Position numbers and translations under genes: made by a program. From Juglans regia (Eukaryota > Streptophyta > Magnoliopsida > Fagales > Juglandaceae), in assembly GCF_001411555.2 (NCBI RefSeq), contig NC_049910.1:33581250-33645249 (forward strand): a stretch of 64,000 nt of DNA. Direction: 5' to 3'. This document shows positions 1 through 11,100 of this stretch, piece after piece (position 1 is the stretch's first letter; each line of letters opens with the position of its first letter). The notes under the pieces were generated by a model. It was not told the origin of the DNA. It saw nothing but the letters and a program-made list of their open reading frames with translations, and did not search any database.

Positions 1-193
1 CTTGGGGGTTTGTTCCCCCTAGGTTTAAGGTTCAAATCCCATTAGGTGCAAACAATCTCTAAGGGCTAGCGGACTGGGGGATTTTTCCCTTGAATTACCC
101 GAGGTGCACTTGCGGGAAATTCATTGCTGAGGGCCTATGCACCCCCAGGATTAGTCGGGATGCTGTTCCTGGACACCCTGTGCCAAATAAAAA
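1..193 (+). repeat. SINE, 3' portion with pol III B box
   Basis: GGTTCAAATCC at 30-40 fits the B box of a tRNA-derived pol III promoter. The body after it (GAGGTGCACTTG, GGATTAGTCGGGATG, CCTGGACACCCTGTGCC) ends in an A-rich tail near 185-198. Most of the body recurs in reverse orientation at 5592-5697, which confirms a dispersed repeat. The 5' head with the A box is cut off by the window edge. It lies in an intron or upstream of the visible BRIZ1-like exons. Confidence 0.72.
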
Positions 194-415
194 AAAAGTG
201 TTGTTGCTTGTGACACACTTTTGGTGTAGATTCATTTTCACTTGGTCTTTTTCTGAAGCTCCAATATCATTATAGTATTTTTAGGATCATGAAGAGTGCA
301 ATTCTTCATCGCTATAGTTTGTCTAACAAGAACCCAACTTTTCATGGTCGAAATAAGCTCAAAATATCATATTCACTGTTGCTCGAGTTACCTAAAAAAA
401 AGAGAGAATATTTTA

Positions 416-880
416 CAGTGTTTTAAATTTCGTACCGTACCGGCCGGTACGGCCGAAATTTTTCGTTTCGGCCGTCCGGCCGGTACAGGTACTATATATG
501 TTCCGTACCGGCTAAAATACTGGCCATACCAAACTAAATTTCGGCCTGTACCGGCCTATATTTCGGCCGGTACCGGTCGATATTTCGGCCTGTGTTTTTT
601 TTTTTTTTCATTTTTTCAAACTACAAACTTATTTTTTAACCCCTAATTCAGACTAGACTATTTATAATTTTTATACATATGTATTTATATATAATTTATT
701 TATATATAGACTATTATTTTGGAATATAATTTTTATATATATTTATATATATAATTTATTTATATATTGACTATCCCGAAATGTTATCCCGAAACGCTAT
801 CCCAAAACGGTACCGGTACCGAAATATTTCGTTCTAGTGCCTTGACCGGTACGACGTCCGGTACGGTATTCAAAACATTG
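416..880. mobile_element. hAT-type MITE, CCGTACCGG family, copy 1
   Basis: The element starts CAGTGTTTTAAAT and ends with the reverse complement of CAATGTTTTGAAT. The 8-bp direct repeat ATATTTTA flanks it at 408-415 and 881-888. Subterminal parts are rich in GTACCGGCCGG-like motifs and the core is AT-rich. An 8-bp target duplication with a CAGTG-like tip fits the hAT superfamily. A second copy lies inverted at 32640-33066. No transposase is encoded. Confidence 0.75.
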
Positions 881-1111
881 ATATTTTATGTACTTGCAAT
901 CATGAGTTTAACTTGCACTGTTTTATGTTTACAAATATGGAAATCTTTTTATCTTGTATATTACATAACACATCTAGCGTCGGCAGGCCTAGCATAATAG
1001 CATCTTCTGCCTTAGTTTGAGCATGTATTAGATAGTGTCATTCCAATAGAAGTGGATGGATGTTGGGATGACCATATTGAAGAAGCTTTCTGAATTACTT
1101 TACGTTTGCAG

Positions 1112-3902
1112 CTTTGCCGATTCTGTCAGCAGCAAGATGAGAAGCCAACTTGCTTTGTTTGTGGGACATTGGAGGATCTTTGGGTTTGTATGATTTGTGG
1201 TTTTGTAGGATGTGGAAGGTATGCATTATTCTCCTTCTTACTCTGATTATTGTTTCTGAAGACTCCAAACTAACGCAGCTCTAATGTAACTGTACTTTAC
1301 ATTTGACTAAGGGGATGCTTGGGGAATGAGATGAGTTATTCTATGAAATCATGGATTTTTGCTTCAAAGTCTAGCTTGCATCCGTCAATAAGAAATTTGT
1401 AAATAGTAGTAAAATGATTTATGAATAGTAGTAAATGGTTTGTGAATAGTAGTGTAATAGTTTAAGTTAAGATGTTTTTTAGGATTTTGGGAAATGAGAG
1501 AACTGCTACAGACACAAAAATATTATACAAAGTAAACCTACAAACTGATATGGCTTCATGAAATCTGTTAGATCTACTTTAAAATAAAAGTGACTTTACA
1601 ATTTGACGTATCACATCAAGCCACATCAGTTTCTAGGTTTACTTTTGTGTAATTCTTTTGTGGCTAAAGTATTTTCCAAATGAGAGAGAAAAAGTTAAAC
1701 AATAAAGTTAAAATATTGGTAGAATATAATTTTTTAATATAATTTTTATTTTGGAATTTGAAAAGTTGAATTGTTTTTTGTGTTTTACTAAGAAGTTTGG
1801 GAAAGTTGTAATGATTAGGTAATGATTTGATAAAGAAGATTTAAAATTGAAAAATGTTTGTGTTTGAGTGATGTTTGGGAAGGAAATTATGAGATGAGAT
1901 GGGATGCGTTTCCCAAACAACCTCTAAAACTTTTTCTGTTAATTTTGTGTTCGTAGTTATTGTTTATATTTCTTTTGATAGATATAAAGAAGGTCATGCC
2001 GTTCGGCATTGGAAGGATACACAGCATTGCTACTCTCTTGACATGCGAACACAACAAATTTGGGATTATGTTGGCGACGGTTATGTTCATCGGCTGAATC
2101 AGTCAAAAAATGATGTCAAGTTGGCGGAGATGAACTCTCATTGTATGTCATCTGAAGGAGATTATGGTACTTGTGGATGTAGTGATGATTCTGGAATAAG
2201 TGGGGCCCTCTTTAGCAGCAAAGTTGAAGCAGTATGATTCTCTTATTGTAATTGCCTTCTACCGATAAAAAAAAAAAAAAAATTGCCTTCTAAATTTTTT
2301 AATATGTGAATCTTTTATTTAGTTGAACTGCATTGAACTTCTCAACATGAAGTTCTAGTACTCATGATACTTTGAGACCCGAGAGCGGAGCATATTTCGT
2401 GTTTTTATTGTGTACTCTGGTTGTGTTCGTACTAAAATCCTTCTCTCCTTATAAAGCATGTACTTATCTTCAATTTACATCCTTGGCAACAGATTGTGGA
2501 TGAGTACAACCGTCTTCTCGCAACTCAGCTGGAGACCCAAAGACAAGTAAGTTGACTATCAGTTTACCCTAACTCCTGCCACATTCTTCCAACTTCATTC
2601 CTCTTTTCTCCCAACCCCTTGATTTAGAGATATTCACTCATTAGTTTTTAAAGTAGTTAAATAAGTCTCTTCCACACCCATCCCATTGATCTGGTGATTC
2701 ACCCATTGTTTTTTAAGTAGATGTTGAAAATCTCTCTGTGCTTTAATCATGCAATACGATATCTACAGAAGAAATGCGGTCTAATTGTCTACTCGAATGC
2801 GGTATACCAAGTCCAGCCATTGATTCAACCTTTATATCTTTGCTAGGGCTGGGGTGGGGAATTTAATGGGAAGGGCTAGGACTACCTCCATATATGTTGT
2901 TTTGTTACTTATAGACACGCTTTGCAGTGTGATGCCCTCGTAGCTTATTTTGGCACCCCGCACATCCTCTCTTTAAAGCAAGATTTTCTCTTTTTTGGGT
3001 CCAGTACTATGAATCTCTACTTGTAGAGGCCAAAAGTAAGGTTGGAAGCTCGATTTCAGAAGCAGTGGAGAAGGCTGTGACTTCCAAGATGCAGGACATC
3101 CAAATCAAATTTGAAAAGTGCCTCGAGGAAAAAAATGCTGTTGCAGATGTAAGCTTTTAATTTCGTCCTAATCAGGTTTGGAGTTTGTGGATTCAATTTA
3201 CTGCTAAGCAAGTTATCTTGTTCTAGGTTTCGGCAGAGGTGGGTTCCTGATAAACATTTTCATTCTTGATCTTTAGCAACTTTTTTCCCTAACAGTACTT
3301 TTTTGTCCTTTAGATTAATCGAAATCTGATCAAGAACCAAGAAATTTGGCGAAAGAAGGTCAAGGAAATTGAAGAGAGGTACATAATCATTATTAATTTT
3401 TGTGGACAGTGACGTTGTTGGATCTGACAACTGTGGAAATTTGGGTTTGCTGGCATCTGGAACATTGCTAGCTATAGAGAGCTATATATGGTTATTATTG
3501 AAAGCCTTATTAGTGGTTCTTACGCAATACATGATGAGCTACAATGTTAAAAAAACATGGAAACTTGATAGTCTTCTAAGTATTAAATTCTTTATTCATT
3601 TAGGGACGCTGCTGCACAGAGGTTGAGGGATGAGAAGATTCTTGATCTGGAAGAACAGGTACTACATAACTTAAACCTTTTTCTTGTAAACAATAACGCG
3701 AAAATGTCAGTTCCATTAAAATTGATGAAAACGATGTTCACAGATTAGAGATCTTACTGTCTACATTGAAGCCCAGAGAACGCTTGGTAACATGACAGAT
3801 TCAGATGGCATCAGAGAGGGTACACTCTTACCATTACCTAATAAGCAGTCCTCCCCAGCCACCGCTAAGAGGCAGACGAAGTCAGGTCGAAGACGGAATT
3901 AG
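1112..3902 (+). CDS. BRIZ1: BRAP2/BRIZ1-type zinc-finger ubiquitin ligase subunit, 3' part (8 exons)
   Basis: The gene continues off the left edge; the window holds the last 281 codons. Exons: 1112-1218, 1982-2231, 2493-2546, 3005-3148, 3227-3238, 3314-3378, 3604-3658, 3744-3902 (stop TAG); phases agree at each junction and all introns are GT-AG. The first two exons encode a UBP-type zinc finger (CRFCQQQ, CFVCG, CMICG, CGRYKEGHA, HCYSL), followed by a long charged coiled coil (QLETQRQYYESLL through EEQIRDLTVYIEAQ) and a basic tail ending KSGRRRN. This order matches plant BRIZ1/BRIZ2, homologues of BRCA1-associated protein 2, which form a heteromeric E3 ligase needed for germination in Arabidopsis. 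The RING and BRAP2 N-terminal domains must lie upstream; none is visible in bases 1-1111. The assignment to BRIZ1 rather than BRIZ2 is by recall. The 12-nt exon (VSAE) is unusually small. The gene converges on the corepressor gene next door. Confidence 0.88.
1315..1925. mobile_element. MITE (GAGATGAGATG family, long variant) in a BRIZ1 intron
   Basis: The outer ends GGATGCTTGGGGAATGAGAT and the complement of GATGCGTTTCCCAAACAACC are inverted repeats, and the interior contains GTTTGTGAATAGTAGT and the GTTGTAATGATTA tract shared with many other copies here. A second element (1501-1677) has inserted inside it. Confidence 0.6.
1501..1677. mobile_element. Nested MITE with 9-bp target duplication (Mutator-like)
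   Basis: AAATGAGAG is repeated directly at 1492-1500 and 1678-1686. The inserted segment has imperfect inverted ends: TGCTACAGACACAAAA against the complement of TTTTGTGGCTAAAGTA. A 9-bp duplication is typical of Mutator-like elements. It interrupts the older MITE around it. Confidence 0.55.
2262..2280 (+). mobile_element. Extremely truncated poly(A) retroposon insertion
   Basis: The 12-bp sequence AATTGCCTTCTA occurs at 2250-2261 and again at 2281-2292. Between the copies is only CCGAT followed by an A run. This is the pattern left by a LINE- or SINE-type insertion truncated to almost nothing. The tail resembles ACTGATAAAAAA at the 3' end of the LINE-like fragment at 9660-9760. It sits in a BRIZ1 intron. 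Confidence 0.65.
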
Positions 3903-5012
3903 ATTGCTGTCATCTCTCATTGGGTGATAGAATCAGCATATTTCCTAAGGTTGGATGATGTTTAGTGGAATGTAAAACAAATTGATTAAGAACTTTGTCC
4001 AGAATCAAGTAGCGCTTCTGGTTTATCAATGTTATACTTGTAGAGGCGATTCTTGGTAGGTCATGATCATTGTCAGTCCAAAATAGGCAATGCGAGTTTT
4101 TGTAAATTCTTGAAAGGCATAAACCTCAAATATTCTCTCATGATGATGCTGGAAGCAATTCACAGTGAAATGGTGTGCCAGTTTAGGAACATGTAACTTG
4201 TTAAGAATCTTGATTACGTACTAGAACCGATCATATATCCATTTTCATGACTATTTCAGAATTTAATTAGTGAAACCGCTTTAAAATGGTAAAAACTTCT
4301 TTTAAACTGATAATATGTGGCATGTTAAGCTTAAATATACATTTAACTTTTGAACACTAATGGGTTTCTATAGAAAGGCATCAGATAGAAACCTAAGCAA
4401 AACCAAACAGAAAAATATAATATGCGACTCATGATAACCATCATTCTGAAAGTGGTATTGTATCAGATAGAACTGCATTTGCACCACAAATCCACGTGGA
4501 AAGAGCCAATTTCTTATTACTATCAACTGTATCAGGAAGTCATTAGTCATGGAAGGTTAAACCATGGACAGAGTAACCAAAATTATATTTTGAACATAGA
4601 AAGACCTTACAATGTCTGTTTCACAACGAGAGAGAGGACAAAAATTTGGAGTAGCTTGGTGAAAAGGAAAATGATAAAACAGTCAGGGCCTGAGACCAAA
4701 GCAATTCATGACCCTGAGTTGTACTATAGTAAGATCTTATCCTTCCACCAAATTTACAACATAAACTCATACTTCTCCAGTCATGCTAAATGAAGGGAAT
4801 CAACTGCCACCATGGCTTAGCCAGAAATTGGCATAAAGATGCTGCCACTAGCAAACTCCACTAGGTTAAGTTGAAGTATCCTAAAACTATAATTACCTAA
4901 TTTGACAGTTTCCCTAGAAAACCTAACAGTCTGATAGTCTGGGACAAGGAATCACATGCAAGAGATACATACACTGAAGTTCCTTGGGGCACTGCACAGA
5001 CATATGGAACCA
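3903..5012. other. Convergent spacer: 3' UTRs of BRIZ1-like and TPR4-like genes
   Basis: About 1.1 kb separates the two stop codons of facing genes, so most of this should be 3' UTR of one or the other. An open stretch at 4422-4793 on the + strand has no family features and lies antisense to the presumed TPR4 3' end. No transposon ends were recognised. Confidence 0.5.
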
Positions 5013-8000
5013 TCACCTTTGGGGTTGTTCTGAACCACCTGCACCAGAAGTGGTGCTAGGTCCAGCACCATTTTCAGTGGGAGGGGAGGTGCCCCATTTT
5101 CCTTCCGACTCCAAAGGCTCGAGTATGTGGACTCCACCATCTGTAAGACCTAATGCAAACTGATTTGATTCGGTTGGATGCGCCGCAATGACAAGAGGGT
5201 ACACTCTAATGCTGTAAAAGTTATTAGATAAGTCAAAGAAAAGCACAATACAAATCAATTGGCTGAAACATAATTGGATAATTGCATGCACCTGGGGTTG
5301 GGAGATAGATAAGCAGTCGGATTTATCCGACATCTCAGTCGTAGTGTTGAAGCAGTTAGAACACCCACACTTCCATCTTCAAAGCTCACGTATATTGACT
5401 GGCTATCACAGGAATATGTCGCATGTGTGATTGGACCACTGGCTTCCCGAGGGACCCACTATTAAGAGAACACAATTCCATAAAGTAATTATCAGTAGCC
5501 TTGAACTAGGTACAACTAAACCCATAACTGCATTGCTGATTTGGAAAACAAACAACAAAGCTTGCATGAATTCCAAATGCTCTCTATATAATTTTTTTTT
5601 TTATTGGCATCGGGTGTCCAAGAACAAAGTCTTGACTAATCCCGGGGTTGCACTAACCCTCGGCAAGGAACTTCCAACAAGTGCACCTCGGGTAAAATGT
5701 TTTCTATAAATATAATATCAGATATCACAACTAAAGAAAAGCGATTAAATTCATTAAATACAATATGTTTTGTCAAGCTACATGCATGCATCACACACTT
5801 ATGTATCTACGTATATCTCTGTATGTATGCAGTTATACAAATATCACACCTGCTTAAGGCATTCTAATTTTGGTGCATTGTATATAGCTATCTGTGTCTC
5901 ATGAACCACCAGCAAATGTATCGGATCTAGATGGAATTGAACACGTGTATCTGCAAGAGGAACAGCGGCTCGCCCGTTTGGAATCTGCAAGAATTTACTA
6001 GCCTGCTTCTCCCATACATCTGTACTCCAAACACACAGCTGCAGAGAATAAAATAAAAGTTAAAAACCAAAAAATAAGAGGGTGAGGGGATGCTTTTTGA
6101 GTAGATGTATCCATTATGCAATAAATGGTCAAATCACTCAAATTTTCTCCAATGATGAAGGCACAGAAAACAAAATTAAAATGTTGTATCCAGTGTACTT
6201 TTTACCCCTTGGAAAAGAAAACAAAAGTAAATCGAAAAGTTTCCAGTGGCATTCATTTTAGAGAACCATTCTTTAATCTTGGCCTGCACTTGTGGCCCTA
6301 ACTAAATGATCCTAACATGAATAGTGACTAACGAAGAAAACGAGCCAACTGTCAGCCAACGATGAAACCAGATGGGGCCTAGAAAGCATTCCAGCAGCTG
6401 GTTCGTTATTTTAACACAAATCTCAATATACTATACCTGAGAATCAGCTCCCGATGAAACAAGCACATTTAGAGCATGAGAGAAAGCAAGGCCTGTAATT
6501 CTTTTCTGATGGCCTTTCAGTTTAGTCTTAACCTGAAAAAATGGAGCATGCAAATTGTCATGAATGCCATATGCCAAAACTTTATTAATAAATTTAAGTC
6601 ACACATTCAAGCTTCAGTTAGACAGAGTAAGACCTCATCAACCCGAACATTATAGATTTGAATAGAAGAGTCCTCCATGCCTATTGCGATGATGTTATTG
6701 TCTTGAGGGTGAAACGCAAGAAATGTAGCTGCTGGAGGTGGGGGCATGAATGTTGTCATTGTCTGCAATTGCAGGAGATTCACAAGGAATATGACCACAG
6801 ATATAGAAGCAAATTTTTTTGAAAATGTAGGAATACGTTGAGAACTCCCCACTAAAAGTCCACCCAATATAGCATCCAACTCTATTATTTGCCTCGGCTT
6901 ACTTTTTGTTTTCCACAAACTTAATATTTACTTTGAAAAAGTACTGTTAATCTAAAAAAAAATTAAGGATTAATTTCTAGCAGGAAGAATTACTTCTGCA
7001 GCAACTTGGTAGATTATCCCCAGAAACAGCTTCCGAACATCATAACTGTTTGCTGGTTTCCAGAAATAATCAACCAAGTACGACACATATACCCAGTGAG
7101 AAAGCGTGCAGAGAAAGCCTTCTATCTACCTTAAATGTCATCATATTGAATAATGAAATTTTCCCCCCTGAAGCCGACATGACATAAGAGTCATTCTTTG
7201 ACAGCGCAAAGCATGGAACAGCATCCTCAGGATTTGTATCGCCTACATCATTTGTCATTAGTATTCCACTTGGAGGTTGCCATAATTGAGGTACTACACT
7301 AGCTGTGGCCTGCGAGAGGAAAATTCTTTGTAAATAGTAAACTATTGTAAAACAATGAAAAGAAGAAGAAAACTTCTAAGGAAACTTCAATACCTTCCCT
7401 GCTAAATTTCGATCATTTCTCTGCCATTTCCAGAGCTTGTGTACGGCATTAGATGCCAAGGCCAATATGGCTAGACCTGAATTTGTATAGATTAATCTAG
7501 AAACCTGAAGTGGTTGTCAATAAGTCAAACCATAAGTGAAAACTAAACATCAACTTCCACAAACTTTCACCTAAAATGCAAAGAAATATATCCCAGTTAT
7601 ATGTATCATTGATTGCAAGACATATTTAAACCGAGTTTACAATATCAAGTTGAAAAGCACATGAACAATATTGTGCAGGACAGGCCAACTATATATCCAT
7701 GTATTGTCATCTGTTCATCCTCATTCCACTAGAATGTGAGCTACTCACTCCAAAGGTGACAGCTTTTCATTACATCTTATAGTGTGTAAAAACCTAATTA
7801 ATTGATGGCATTTCATTATTGCGTTTACTACCTGTAAGAGGCAATATAATGTTTTTATGGTGCCAAAACAGGGAAAACAAATTATATTCGATTATTTTAA
7901 CTTCAATAGATATATAAAAAAGTTTGTAGAAAGCATCATGTTATTCTATATTTACTATAACTAGAAAAATCAATTCAAAATCAATTAAAAAAACATTTTA

Positions 8001-8068
8001 AGCAATTCGCAGAGCCATTTTTACTATGAATAAACATATATATTCCCAGTGCACAAGTCCAATACCAT

Positions 8069-8107
<39 letters not shown>

Positions 8108-11100
8108 CAACACTAGAGGTTGCATGGTATGCAGGATGCACACACACTGAGCATTAGGTAAAGCATGCATGATGAACATATAAAAGAAGAATCTGCAATG
8201 TCAATTATACTTGTACATACATGCAAGACAAAAAAAGGGGAGGGGAGTGAAAGAAAAGTAACATATATTAGAAGCCCTTTACCCTTTGAAAGTCAACAAA
8301 AGTTGGTGAAGTGGAAACACAACACTTAATTCTAATAAAATTACAGAGAGTGGACACATACTCTCATTGTTGCAAAACTATCAGGGAGCTTTAGGGAGCG
8401 GCATTGTGATGCTTCATTGATCTCTGTAAGCTTCCAGATCCTAGATTTATCGACTGACTCATCAGCAATTCTGGGTTTTATGTCCAAACTTCGACTATCA
8501 CTGTTCTACACAAACTCAAAAGGAAAAAGTAAATCCCTTGACATATAAATGCTAACTCAATGTACATCCAAAGATGTCTGCATTAAAAAGAAGAAAATCA
8601 TATGAAACAATATGCATAGATCAATTAATAATATTGCTTGTTTTAATTAAATCTCATTAAGCATCTAAGTCACCCAAAGGACATTAACACTCACCATTGC
8701 AACCATGGCTGCGACTGGAGTAGCTCGATCTCCAATGCTTGTTCCAACAGTTGCATTGACCAATCCAAAGGTGCCTACTGCAGGGGCCTATATATGAATG
8801 GTGCAATTAGGAAATGTAACTGAACAAGATCTGTTGAGGTTGAGAAGAAATAAGTACCTTAACAACAGCCGCAGAAGCAACTCTAGAAGCATCAAATGTG
8901 CGATTCTCCATTGTTCTTAGTAGCCGAGTTCCATCTGCATTTGCTAAGATTTTAACACCATTATCATTTGTTGAGACAGCTAACAGTATTCCTTCCTTGT
9001 TAAATCTGACACAAGGAGAAGCCTGCAGGTTTTCAAGACCAGGATAGTTGGTTGGCAAGAAGGATTTCTATAAAAGAATCAACATAAGTGAAGCATAACC
9101 AATAATTACCGGAAGAGAACCCTCTGCTTCAGTAGTTACTGATAATCTATCTCTGTCCATGTCCCAGAATTTGATCAAGGAATCATCACCAGCAGCTAAC
9201 CACCGATTTTTAGTGGTATCAAATTGCACAACCCCCACAGACTGCTTCCCAAGACCATGATATGTGCGCTTCACAGCACCTTCACTTTCATTCCATTCCA
9301 CTAAGAATGATTCTCCTTCTTTATTTGTCCCACATGAGAACAATCTGTGTTTTCCATAAATCATTGATATTTCAGTAACAACATCATATGCTAGCAAAAG
9401 TCTACCAGAAAGAAGGGAATGGGAAATAGCAATTTCATATGTGTACCTCGTCCCGTCAGCACTATATGCCATCATGGTAGATGAATGGCCTGGTGCATCA
9501 TAGTCAACTCTTGAACCCATGTTATCATACAACCATGCCTTTATCTTTCCATCGGTTGCAGTCGAGAAGATGAACTGAATAGAAGGGAGAAAAAGGTAAG
9601 AAAATACAACTCTTGACAACAGCAATAGCTATAGAATCATGTGATACAATTTTTTCTTTAATAGTTTTTTTATCAGTAAAAAAGAAACTTTATTAATGAG
9701 AATAGGCATAGCCCAAGTACAAGAAAAATATACAAGAGTAACACCTATGCATGCAATACTTCTAGATAAATCTCTCCTTTACACTATGAAAGAAGCTTTT
9801 GCGGCTATATCCAGTGATAAAGCAAACTCAACGTGGGTCAACTTCAAGAACCTGTAAGATATTTTATTCCCCAATACATATCATTAGATGGATGGACGTT
9901 TAAGTAGCTCATGGCAAGGCCAAACAGGCAACGTTTGGTTGTTTTGGAGACTAACATACAAATTATGAGTATGGAAAATGTCCAGTACTTGGATTATATT
10001 TATTTATATTTGTCTTGAAATAACTAATACAGATACCTTTGTGATTAGAAATAGAATACATACATATACATATGTATATGTATATAATGTCATCCCCTCT
10101 TCTTTTTAAAATATAGGACCCTAATATCTTCTACCTTATAAAAAAAAAAGGAAGAATTTGTAGAATAAGAACAACTCAGTTTTATAATTAATATAAATAG
10201 ATTGAGAACCATTACCTGAATGTTTTCTTTGTGATGTGGACATACGGAATATACAGGTGCTTCATGACCCTCAAAAGTATACAGCTTAGTCCCCGTGATT
10301 GCATCCCACACCTGCGTAATCTTGAAATCTTATCTATAATTTCCAACCCCCACACACACACACACATATATCCAAACCGAACAACCAAATCAGAATTAGA
10401 AATATAACAAAACAAACCTTAATGAGTCTGTCCTCGCCACAAGTGACAGCACAGAGTTGTTTGCTTGGATAAGAGAAAGCAAGATCATTAACACTACCAA
10501 CATGGGCCTCAATCTGAGAAACCAAAGAATTCATGGAAAAAAGTAGTTAGCAAAAAGAACTACATGAAATAAGCATATGGAAAAAATAAAAAAAGAACTA
10601 AAAAATGGTTTGATACATTATTGAAGACACTTAAGATTAAAGAGCTGGAAAAGAAAATAAACAGACATGAAAGGAATTAGTTAATGGACCTCTAAGTGGT
10701 TTTGCAGATCACCACCACCATGATATGAGTACATGTGCACAATGTGCTTAGAATATGCAATACCTGACATCAGGACAAGAAATAATCACTTAAAACAAGC
10801 CCACTATCATCTTATACATCCATTTTCACTGGTACAAGGCACCATATTCCCAGGGTTTTATTTCCAAACAATTGCAATGAGAAAACAGTACAATATAGCG
10901 ACTACAGATTGTGAGCACACCAAGAAGGGTTCCATCAGGGCTCCATATCACGCGATTTACTGAGGCTGTATAGTCATTGGTGATAGATGCCTAAAAGAGA
11001 ACAAGAAATGCTGAATTTTCATTGAAGAAATGTAATTTAAGAAGCCTCAAATAAACATGCTGCGTCCAAAAAGTTTTGAAAAAAGAAAAAGAAAAAATGT

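Noticed and set aside
4422..4793. 123-codon open frame on the + strand between the two convergent genes
   Set aside because: It lies antisense to the expected 3' UTR of the TPR4-like gene, has no recognisable family motif and no splice context.
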